Shown here: piece by piece, positions 12,201-19,407 of the stretch
Layout of the letters: each line of letters opens with the position of its first letter
Numbering within the stretch: position 1 is the stretch's first letter
NCBI RefSeq assembly: GCF_029633865.1
Contig: NC_079230.1
Location: forward strand, 27,466,078 to 27,530,077
DNA from: Lampris incognitus
Taxonomy: Eukaryota; Chordata; Actinopteri; Lampriformes; Lampridae
Length of the DNA stretch: 64,000 nt
Direction of reading: 5' to 3'
Made by a program: the position numbers and the translations under genes
The notes under the pieces: generated by a model
Seen by the model: the letters and a program-made list of their open reading frames with translations, nothing else
Told to the model about the DNA's origin: nothing
Databases searched by the model: none

Positions 12201-14373
12201 ACCACATATTATTCATTAATAGTCAACATACATCATTGATACATACTGATAAAAATCAACAAATATACAAAATACTCTAAACCAAGCCATTACATTCCCA
12301 TTCGGATATGGACACCTTTTGTAATTTTAGTCAACATTTACAGCATAAATCTAGAAAATTACATTGTCGAACAGGAAATACTCTGTCTGCAGCAACTCTT
12401 AGGAATATTCTAACCTTAGTACTAAACCATACTGTTATTTTCATTCATTTTTGACTAATCACTTTTTTATTTCCAATCAATTTGCAACAGAAATCTTTTT
12501 TTATTATTATTTTGGAGAATATAGCAGCATTAAATCAATACACAAATAGAATCAGGTGTCTGCACTATCACCCTTGTCAAAAGAACAACAAAAGTTGTCA
12601 AGTTGGCTCAAACAATAAAAAAAAGGTCAACAACAGAGTAAGAAATATTTTTCCATTGTCAGAAGCCATTGAAATCTATTCTTCACATAAATTAGCCATA
12701 CCTGAGCAAGGTTAGGGACTGGGAGCAGCTTGTCTAGTCGGATCAGAAACTCCCACAGCAGCTTTTCCAGCTCATGGTCAAATTTCTGACCATACTCTAT
12801 GGGGAACTGCTCCTATTAGAAGAGAAGGAAAGGGCAGCTGATCATCGTATCATCATGTGAACTTATTGTGAGATCATGAAGAAAGCAGAAGAAGGTGAAC
12901 ATATGAGGTAAATGTGATTAAATAATAAACTTTTACTCATGTGGTCCCTAAAAGGGAGACTGACCTTGAAGAAGTGTTCTCTTTCAGTAGGATCCCTTAA
13001 CAGGATCCGAACAAACTTGTGGAAGTGGTTAATAGTCTTTTCAATTTTGAGATCCTTCTTCTGAAAGACATGAGCAAATATTACATTTAATATCAAATAT
13101 ATTGACACTAGATGAGAGCGGAAATTACACTGACTTCCGTATTTCTTCTGGGGTAACATTAGATTTGAGAAAAGAAGTTTAAAAGCAGCATACTGAAACA
13201 ATGAGGTTTCAAAGGGCTGAAGTTTGGCAGATGAAACAAAAAGCTAGATGTTATCTAAACCTACCGGTTTATGCTGTGAGGAAGAAGAAGAGGGGGCAGG
13301 AGAAGGAGCACGGATTCTCTCCAAATGTGGGCTGAGTGAATTGAGATCTGGTGGTTCCTGACCACGGCAAAGCTCTAAGATCAACTGTAAACAAACAAAC
13401 AAACGTGATGTGGGACCTGAATGAAACAAAGCATTTCATACACAGAAACTGGCTTTGAAGCATTTGGGTCACACAATGCTGCGATAAAGTAGAATTGCAT
13501 ATTTATGGAAAGAGAAAAGAGAATTCCCCAGTGGTTCTAAACGTGAACCACAGAGTATGTAGGTTTACATTCATATCTTTCCCCCACCCCTGGTGTTTCC
13601 CTCTTGTTGAAGTGTTAATTGGTGGGATCAGCTAGTGCAGTGTTTTTTTAATAGATTACTCTTTACTAGTCATTTTGTACATACATACAAATGAAGTTAT
13701 TTCTTCCCATTGCCTTGGTCAGGCGCACAGAAAGGAGTATTAACCCTAACATGCATGTCTTATTTGATGCTAGGAGGAAACCCACGCAGACATGGGGAGA
13801 ACATGCAAACTCCACACAGAAAGGACCTGGAATGGCCTGGGGTTCGAACCCAGGACCTTCTTGCTGTGAGGCAACAGCACTAACCACTGGACCACCGTGT
13901 CACAAACTATTGGCCCATACAAGGAATACAGGGGCACCATGTTTGGCCCATGGGTACTCTACCTCTGAGGTAAGAACAGAGACTGATGTTACATTCCCAA
14001 ACATCTTACTTACCCGTCCCCTCAGTCCCAGTGTGAGCTTGCCCTGGTGTCTAAAGGTGAGCAACTCTGGGACAGTCTCACAGGCTGATGACACAAACTC
14101 TTCTAATATCCCATACTGCATCACATCCCTCTGTTTCATCACCTTCCAGACGGCCGCTGACACCAATCGGATTGGAGGGGCCAGGAGCTGAAGTGCAGAG
14201 AAAGGTAGGGTGGCATCTGCATGGGGGTAAAGAAAAAGTCTACTTAGTGCACTCCCAGCTAATGGCAGAATCCTTTTCGATGCATTTTCATTATATCTAC
14301 AGAGTAAAACAAAGACACAGGTCTTTAACCTTATTACGCTTAAACCTGGGCGTTTGTCAAGATACTTCAACAT
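251..14373 (-). CDS. tinf2: TERF1-interacting nuclear factor 2 (TIN2), shelterin subunit; 7 coding exons
   Basis: TIN2 bridges TRF1, TRF2 and TPP1 in the telomere-capping shelterin complex. Exons on the minus strand: 14373-14346, 14216-14014, 13384-13265, 13060-12965, 12812-12702, 12156-12033 and 1080-251. All phases join without a stop, giving 503 residues. Exon 2 ([13 protein letters not shown] ... [18 protein letters not shown]), exon 3 (LILELCRGQ) and exon 5 ([18 protein letters not shown]) line up with the human TIN2 N-terminal TRF-homology-like domain. The last exon codes an acidic, low-complexity tail with a KKRRKRH basic run, as expected for the disordered TIN2 C-terminus. I see no perfect FxLxP TRF1-binding motif; SRLTP and LALSP are the nearest. 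The short first exon is the weakest part: its ATG is the first in frame after upstream stops, and its donor (CAG/GTTTAA) is poor. The last intron is about 11 kb of nested repeats. Gene identity is firm; exon 1 and completeness of the middle are inferred. Confidence 0.82.
1213..1775 (-). mobile_element. Penelope-like terminal repeat, family 1, interrupted by a hAT MITE
   Basis: Carries the family-1 signature: an arm with the sequence TTCATCTGGA, then CGTTTATTGACAGATA, TTTCATCACTC and TGACTGCA, followed by the conserved CATATGCAAAT-like and GGCCATGTGTACT blocks. The same string recurs near 11.2, 16.1, 18.9 and 21.1 kb. A 253-bp hAT MITE (1427-1679) splits it. Assignment to Penelope-like elements is by association with the endonuclease fragments near 18 and 42 kb. 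Confidence 0.6.
1427..1679. mobile_element. non-autonomous hAT MITE with long terminal inverted repeats
   Basis: Begins CAGGGATAGGCAACATGG and ends with its complement; the inverted arms extend roughly 80 bp and include GGTGTGGGTGCAGG. It is flanked by an exact 8-bp target duplication AACTAGAG (1419-1426 and 1680-1687), the hallmark of hAT elements. No coding capacity. It sits inside a family-1 Penelope-like repeat. Confidence 0.85.
1750..2485 (+). mobile_element. internally deleted LINE-derived element (5' UTR joined to 3' tail)
   Basis: Starts with an AAGATGGCGGCGC-type leader typical of retroposon 5' ends and finishes with GACAATAAATTTTTCTTGATTC, typical of fish CR1/Rex1-type 3' ends. Two GTGCAGTGG-containing segments inside look like a duplicated leader unit. 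There is no reverse transcriptase between the ends, so it is a deletion derivative or SINE-like passenger. It abuts the truncated end of the LINE at 2486. Confidence 0.5.
2486..3210 (-). mobile_element. LINE family B, downstream part (reverse transcriptase), split by nested insertions
   Basis: Minus-strand translation contains the reverse transcriptase block [20 protein letters not shown], then [20 protein letters not shown] and [14 protein letters not shown], preceded by [11 protein letters not shown]-like and [12 protein letters not shown]-like linker sequence. This is the same family as 58.2-59.6 kb. The 5' half of this copy lies at about 9.42-10.9 kb; a Rex1/CR1-like LINE separates the two. 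It is truncated after the GFRPG motif and carries stops. Clade not assigned. Confidence 0.75.
4107..8324 (+). mobile_element. L2-clade LINE, nearly full span but decayed
   Basis: Plus-strand pieces in order: an endonuclease with [17 protein letters not shown] and ELCETWL (about 4395-4496), then [12 protein letters not shown] and [14 protein letters not shown] (5180-5350); reverse transcriptase with [10 protein letters not shown] (about 6738-6767); and the L2-type C-terminus [10 protein letters not shown] ... [13 protein letters not shown] ... [22 protein letters not shown] (6815-7583). The 3' UTR ends in AAATAAAATTGATTTAATTT. Target duplication TAACATTGAGA at 4096-4106 and 8325-8335 marks insertion into the Rex1/CR1-like LINE. 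Many stops and frameshifts. Confidence 0.9.
4612..4985. mobile_element. unidentified insertion in the L2 endonuclease region
   Basis: The L2 endonuclease reading is lost after IYKSTRRT and resumes near 4990. The intervening stretch is first C-rich, then repeats TATGCATAATTATGCATAAT, which is unlike L2. I see no clear terminal repeats or target duplication, so the element class is unknown. Confidence 0.4.
9421..10880 (-). mobile_element. LINE family B, upstream part (endonuclease)
   Basis: Minus-strand translation gives [12 protein letters not shown] (about 10150), [52 protein letters not shown] and [16 protein letters not shown], the exonuclease-endonuclease-phosphatase fold of non-LTR retrotransposons. 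It continues into [20 protein letters not shown]. The reading is interrupted at about 9420 by the Rex1/CR1-like LINE and resumes at 3210. The 5' leader runs to about 10880, with frame breaks. Confidence 0.75.
11165..11945. mobile_element. Penelope-like family-1 repeats, three arms in inverted arrangement
   Basis: Arms at 11170-11340 (minus), 11440-11700 (inverted pair meeting near 11600) and 11700-11945 (plus). The plus-strand arm has CTGACGA (11820-11826), a 6-bp helix GTCACT/AGTGAT, then GAAA (11846-11849), ending in TTACCTGGATTATTGAGC and GCATGCATCAAGACA. The same layout recurs at 21.1-21.56 kb. Confidence 0.6.
12240..12701. other. tinf2 intronic sequence without recognised features
   Basis: AT-rich sequence between tinf2 exons 6 and 5. 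I see no repeat family, open frame or RNA gene here. The same holds for the smaller introns at 12813-12964, 13061-13264 and 13385-13760. Confidence 0.4.
13765..13905 (-). mobile_element. tRNA-derived SINE, family S2, truncated copy
   Basis: Contains GGAGAACATGCAAACTCCAC and GGGGTTCGAACCC. Read on the minus strand it starts with a tRNA-like head (GTGGTTAGTGC A-box region, GGGTTCGAACC B box). Related copies lie at 28265-28500, 36145-36515 and 62287-62645. It is in tinf2 intron 2 (between exons 2 and 3). Confidence 0.7.
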
Positions 14374-14787
14374 AACGCTCGCACGCGCCTCAGCCACGTC
14401 ACCACCACAGAACCAAATGACAGTGAAAACTTTAGAAATCCGGGGGCACGTTTATCAGTGCGTCTTGGAAGCGCCTGGCCCAGCATCCCGGGAGAATTTC
14501 AGACCCGGTCGTTCCAGTTCGGTCTCTATTCTCCCACAGTCATGTTGTTTAGCCGGCCGTTTTACTGGTTTAGGGTTTTATATTGTACGACACCCTCCGC
14601 TCACCACCAACCACTCGTCCATCTGCTGACATACTCACAACCCTGACTAACACGCCTCACAACTTCGTTTCAGTTTGAAAAGGGTACCGTACCTCCCGTG
14701 TTGCCATGGCTCCCGAACCGAGTCACGACATCCACGTATATATATATTTATAAAACGTTTGCTACCATATAAATCCAACCAATCTTA

Positions 14788-15124
14788 CCGTTTCCCGTGG
14801 GTTTCCTTGTCGCCATGCCGTTGAGCTGAGTTCGTTAACTAACAGGTGAGTCAAGTGGAGTAGGGCGAGAATAGCGGCGTAACTAGACAAACAACTCGTT
14901 CCTATCACCGGGACATACTTAGCCGCGATAAACGTCAACGTCTGGGTACTAATTGTTTGGGTAAGACCCGCCGAGACCAGAGTGGCGTTTTCCCGCAGAC
15001 TTTGCTTGCTGCCTTCCCGCCTTGGCGCCCTTACTTCTTCTTCGTCTTGTTCCGCTTCCTCCTCGTTCTCTTTTCCGGTTTCCGGCGGATTAGGCGCTTG
15101 CGCTAGGGCGTTGCTGCCATCCAC
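14788..15124 (-). CDS. unassigned open frame upstream of tinf2, possible exon
   Basis: A 113-codon frame starts ATGGATGGCAGC and runs to a good donor (ACG/GTAAGA) at 14788. It has a Glu-rich, charged N-terminus followed by a hydrophobic stretch (FIAAKYVPVIGTSCLSSYA through ALLHLTHLL) that could be one membrane segment. Its phase does not fit the tinf2 exon at 14216, so it is not simply a tinf2 first exon. I do not recognise the protein. It may be the first exon of another gene or an upstream tinf2 transcript, or it may be chance. Confidence 0.25.
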
Positions 15125-15183
15125 CGATCACTCCCAAAACGCGACGCGTGCGCAACGTCAATCCCGCTAAACGTTGTCTAAAC

Positions 15184-15911
15184 CAGTGTTTCTCAACCGG
15201 GGGTCCGCGGACCCCTAGTGGTCCGTGGTGTAATTGCAAGGGGTCCGTGAAAATAAAATATCTTTTAAAAAAAAGATCCTATGACATTTATAGAAATAGG
15301 ATTATTTTACTCAAATGTGACTGAGACCTTTATCTACCTGAACTAAAAAGGGTAACGGGACTTTTTTCTCTAATTACATCTGTTTCACAAGTGTAATTTA
15401 TTGTATTTTAATAAGAGATCTCGCTCCCGTTTGCATTGTTAAAAGTTACTGCATAAAAATTCTGTTGTTACATATATCTGAAAGTTACTGAATACATATT
15501 CTGTTTTGTTACATATATCTGAAAGTTACTGAATACACATTCTGTGTTGTTACATATATCTGAAAGTTACTGAATACATATTCTGTTTTGTTACATATAT
15601 CTGAAAGTTACTGAATACATATTCTGTTTTGTTACATATATCTGAAAGTTACTGAATACATATTCTGTTTTGTTACATAGATCTGAAAGTTACTGCATAA
15701 GAATTCTGTTTTGTTAACTATATCTAAGTTACAACTGAAAGCTCTTATTTTTGCCCCAAAGAGTGAATAAATGCTATAATGCAATTTAAAATGCAGTTTC
15801 TACTGTTTCTACAAATTGCAACCCCCTCCCCCAAGATCAGGTGGAGGGGTCCTCAGGGTAGATCAAAAATACGCAGGGGGTCCAGGACCCCAAAAAGGTT
15901 GAGAACCACTG
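15184..15911. mobile_element. hAT MITE with an internal tandem array
   Basis: Ends CAGTGTTTCTCAACC and GGTTGAGAACCACTG form 15-bp terminal inverted repeats with one mismatch. An exact 8-bp target duplication GTCTAAAC flanks it (15176-15183 and 15912-15919). The interior (about 15430-15720) holds five to six degenerate copies of a roughly 60-bp unit containing ATATCTGAAAGTTACTG and TTCTGTTTTGTTACAT. No transposase. Confidence 0.9.
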
Positions 15912-16049
15912 GTCTAAACGAGCCGATTCAACTTTCCAGGACAACGCCGGAGAGGTAAAGCGATTGGTTTGTGTGTGCAACGATAACATTAAGGGTCATA
16001 ACGATCAGTTAAAAAGAAACTGCACAGCATTAACCCAGCACTGAACATC

Positions 16050-16436
16050 ACAGAAGGTTGAATTAGTTCATCTGGATGCAACGTTTATTGACGGATACGT
16101 TTCATCACTCAGCTGACCTCCTCAGTCTAAACTGACTGCAGGTATCCCCACCCTTGTAAACAATACAGTACAATACAACTGCATCACCACCGAAACCAAC
16201 GACCAGTTTCATATGCAAATATGGGTGTGACCATTAATTCGAGCTTCACAGGCTGTGTTTACTATTCAAAGAGGACTAGGGAATGTCGCAATCACAGCAT
16301 TATAAGATGGCGGCAGATGTACAACGACCGAAACCAGTGACCAGTTTCATATGCAAATATGGGTGTGACTATTAACTAGAGTTACAATGGCCATGTGTAC
16401 CCCAAAGGAATTGAATCAAGTGCAACTGGACTTGGT
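16050..16436 (-). mobile_element. Penelope-like repeat, family 1 arm running into family 2 edge
   Basis: The family-1 arm (GTTGAATTAGTTCATCTGGA, CGTTTCATCACTC) is followed by the CATATGCAAATATGGG and GGCCATGTGTAC blocks. At 16400-16434 it changes to the family-2 edge GAATTGAATCAAGTGCAACT, where a gypsy remnant begins. On the minus strand the arm carries CTGAGGA, a short helix and GAAAC. Confidence 0.55.
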
Positions 16437-17939
16437 ATTGTCGCGGGTGCCGGTTGGGTCTTCGCTCTTCGTCGGCGACGACGTGCAGCAGGCTGTCTAC
16501 GGCTCTGCGTCGGCCGAGAAGATATCCCGGGGAACGCTCTGACCTCCGGCGGTCGCTTCATGGAGAGGTCGGGGGCATCTGTGTCGTCCTCGGCCGGATT
16601 CCCAGGATGAGTGGGGGTACTTGCAGGAGAGCTGGTGCGGACAGGCGGTGTATGTGCATCCTCCACTGCGTCCTTATCTTCATCTTGGAACCCAAGTGGT
16701 GTGCGACGTGTAGGTTGTCTAGCAGGCCGTCCGGTGTCTATCCTGTGTTTGACTACATCGAACCGGCCCAGGTCTCCATCGGTTGCCGCAAAGATGGACT
16801 GGTACTTCAGGAGAAGAAGGAGAAATGCCTCTTGCTGTTCATCACTCAGGCCCTCACTTGCTGAAGTGAACAGTTCTCGAAGATGGAGAGGCAGGTCTAG
16901 CACACTCGCTGGCTTCAGACATCATATCTGCTGCGAGAGCTCAGGAGCCGGTGGTGGGGTTTTGGAGAAGAGATCAGGGGGCTCCTCCATGGCTTCGACG
17001 AGGATTCCAAGGCAGGTGCCTCCCGGAAGGTTCGTGGTGGAAGGAGACAGGTTGCAGATTCTTATAGGCACCCTTTCCTCCATGTCTACGACGACGCTGC
17101 CTGAGGACACGCCGTCCGCCAGTCCAGCTGGCTCCAGGACTGCTGTCACTCCAGGTTTGGGATCCTCCACCACACCCCATACGTCACATTCACTTTCCGG
17201 AGGAAGGGTTGATGGGTTCAAAAGAAGCACTCTGGAGACGGCATAGTTCTCCACTGACCTCCCAGCGATGAAGCTTGAACACCTTGATGAACACCTTGCC
17301 TTCGCCAGTGTTAGCGTTCCGAAGCTAGCTAGCTAACGTCAGCTGTTAGCACAAACGGCTAGGCTGCTGGACTGTTCCGAGACTTCTTCTGACAGACACA
17401 ATCCCGTTTCCTGACACCATTTGTCGCGGCTGATATTTACACCTCAGTGTTGACGAGCGGTGTGGGCGAATACACGATGCCGCGAAAGACCGGGTGGCCG
17501 TTAGCCACTGTTAGCTAGCAATAGCGGCTAGCGACCGCGCTATGCTAACCTGCTGTCCTGACGCTCGCAGTGGCGCCCCCAAGGGGTGGCCAGATACTAT
17601 CCCTGCCCCCCCCCCGCTGGCCCCCCCAGCCATGAGTCGAATATGCAGAATATGCTTCTGATTATGCATAATATGTTTCTATCTGATATCTTACATTAGG
17701 TGCTGTTCATTTAAATCAATAATGTATATTTTTCTTAACTCTCATATTGGACAGTTTTCAACTAGCCTATACAGTACACTACAACAGCAGCATAGAATTC
17801 CCGAAATTCAGTCATGGCTTTTGGTTTTGGTGTGCCACCCCATGATTTTCAGTGGCCCCATTTGCCCCCCCCATATGAAAAATTTCTGGGGGCGCCACTG
17901 GACGCTCGGTAGCGTAACGTTAACTTTATGTTTGTAGAC
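16437..17939 (-). mobile_element. truncated Ty3/gypsy retrotransposon with one LTR
   Basis: Minus-strand translation shows the protease-to-reverse-transcriptase linker of gypsy pol: SKTPPPAPELSQQI (16922-17254), then LLLKYQSIFAATDGDLGRF and VVKHRIDTGRPARQPTRRTPL (16382-16903). Reverse transcriptase onward is missing. A primer-binding-site-like TGGTGTCAGGAAACGGG lies at about 17397-17413, and the LTR extends from about 17424 to 17939 (TG...CA), enlarged by a hAT MITE. The left end breaks into Penelope-like sequence near 16437. Confidence 0.75.
17568..17900. mobile_element. hAT MITE, copy 1 of the CAGTGGCGCC family
   Basis: Termini CAGTGGCGCCCCC and GGGGGCGCCACTG, with an exact 8-bp target duplication GACGCTCG (17560-17567 and 17901-17908). 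The interior includes ATGCAGAATATGCTTCTGAT. It was inserted into the gypsy LTR. A second copy in the opposite orientation is at 19520-19881. Confidence 0.92.
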
Positions 17940-17944
17940 ACAAA

Positions 17945-18560
17945 CGGATGGCCCAACACAGAAGGCCAAACTCCTCAGGGCAAGACTCAGCAGTTTATCT
18001 ACACCTAAAGGAGAAGACACACTCCTTCGAGGACAGCAACGTACACATTTTGGACAGAGAAGATAGATGGTTTGAAAGAGGGGTGAAGGAAGCCATCTAT
18101 GTGAAACTAGAAAAACCATCACTCAACAGAGGAGGAGGAGGGAGGTCTGCGACACCACCTATCTCCCACTTACAATGCCGTCCTTTCTTCTCTACCCAGG
18201 AGACTCAAGAAGCCTAACCTCCAAGAACAACAGTCGCTCACTAACGGCTCCAACGACTCATGACCACTGAATGGAGCACTAACGAAGTCGAAACTAACAC
18301 CCCCAACGACTGTCGCTGCTAAACATCGGATCACAAAGAGCCATGGACATCATTAGCTGTGATAACAACCCCAAAGAGGATAAATATCTGAGTTTCATCA
18401 CCAGCCAGTCAGACTACCTTGGTCTAGTCAGAAAGGCACGAACTGATGAAGCCTCTTGAACGAGAGGCGAAACGTCTTCACGGATACATACCAAGTCCAG
18501 TTGCACTCGATTCAATTCCTTTGGATAACCATGACCTGGATGAATGAGAACATTCCCAGA
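17945..18560 (+). mobile_element. Penelope-like element: GIY-YIG endonuclease fragment plus 3' repeat (family 2)
   Basis: Frame 17948-18217 gives QHRRPNSSGQDSAVYLHL, HSFEDSNVHILDREDRWFER and GVKEAIYVKLEKPSLNRGGG, which I recognise as the C-terminal endonuclease region of Penelope-like retroelements. Downstream is a family-2 repeat: CTGATGA (18443-18449), a 6-bp helix GCCTCT/AGAGGC, GAAAC (18469-18473), then AAGTCCAGTTGCACTCGATT and GACCTGGATGAATGAGAAC. The reverse transcriptase part is absent. Confidence 0.75.
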
Positions 18561-18700
18561 CACCACTATCGAGGATGTGCACATCCTCACCCCTGAAAGA
18601 GTGGCCACTGGCCTGTAGATGGGTGTAGACTGCGGAGTCCTGGCCTGAGGCGTTAGCTCTCCTGTGTTGTGCCAGCGTTTTTTGGTTTCCCCAGGCAATC
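18561..18700 (-). mobile_element. Penelope-like endonuclease fragment, opposite strand
   Basis: The minus strand reads GETKKRWHNTGELTPQARTP in one frame; shifted by one frame it matches the QHRR-NSSGQDSAVYTHL and HSF-G-DVHIL region of the neighbouring Penelope-like fragment. It lies head to head with the 17945-18560 piece, as expected for the inverted partial copies these elements often leave. Confidence 0.55.
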
Positions 18701-18829
18701 CTCCCGGAACTTAACAGTGTACACTATATCGCTCTGTTTGTGCCAGAGGACCCGATCCTTGGGGTGGACCAAATTCTGGCGCAGCGTGTTCTGGGGTTTG
18801 ATAGACAAGCTACAGCTGTCGCCATCTTA

Positions 18830-19040
18830 CAATGCTGTGATTGCAAACATTCCCAAATCCTCTATGAACAGTAGTTAATGGTCACGCCTATTTGCATGTT
18901 CATAAGGGCGGGGATACCTGCAGCCAGCTGAGGCTGGAGAGGTCACTGAGATGAGTGACGAAACGTTTCTCTCCATAAAGATGAACTGAGTCAACTGTCT
19001 TTCTTACATTTTCCTAGCTGGATTATTGAGCATGCATTAA
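18830..19040 (+). mobile_element. Penelope-like family-1 repeat arm
   Basis: ACAATGCTGTGATTGCAAAC, TTTGCATGTTCATAAGGGCG, then the hairpin zone GGTCACTGAGATGAGTGACG with AAACGTTTCTCTCC, ending CTGGATTATTGAGCATGCAT. The ribozyme-like core here is mutated (CTGGAGA). It may be the right-hand partner of the arm at 16050. Confidence 0.6.
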
Positions 19041-19407
19041 AAACAAGATGAAGGTTGTTTGTTTTTTTTAAATAACAACCCCTTGAATGATAAAGTGAAA
19101 ATACAAAGATAAAAAGGGTAACGATTTAAAAAAAAACCCACACAATAATCAGACGCGTATAAACACTCGTGTGCGTTCGCGCATGCGCACAAACAGCGGA
19201 CTTCGCCTCGGGGCGCGCTGTGTCCAAATAATCAGCCGTGCTGAGGGTGAAGTCCACCTGAGTCAAACACCAGCAGGGGTAGTCCAGTTTAAACGTGTTA
19301 AGCGTTAACACAAACCAGTGACACACACGCAACAAAACAGAACAAAACAAAACAAAACAAAACAACGAAAAGCGAAGCTGACAAAAGAGAGCCAGTCACT
19401 GGGACAA
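19041..19407. promoter_or_regulatory. upstream region of cideb exon 1
   Basis: About 370 bp directly 5' of the cideb start codon: AT-rich, then a CpG-bearing block (19155-19215), then an (AAAAC)n tract at about 19335-19365. No TATA box is obvious. Promoter function is inferred only from position. Confidence 0.3.

Noticed and set aside
16382-17254. Host gene on the minus strand with a proline-rich protein
   Set aside because: The VVKHRIDTG motif and a primer-binding site next to an LTR identify a gypsy pol fragment.
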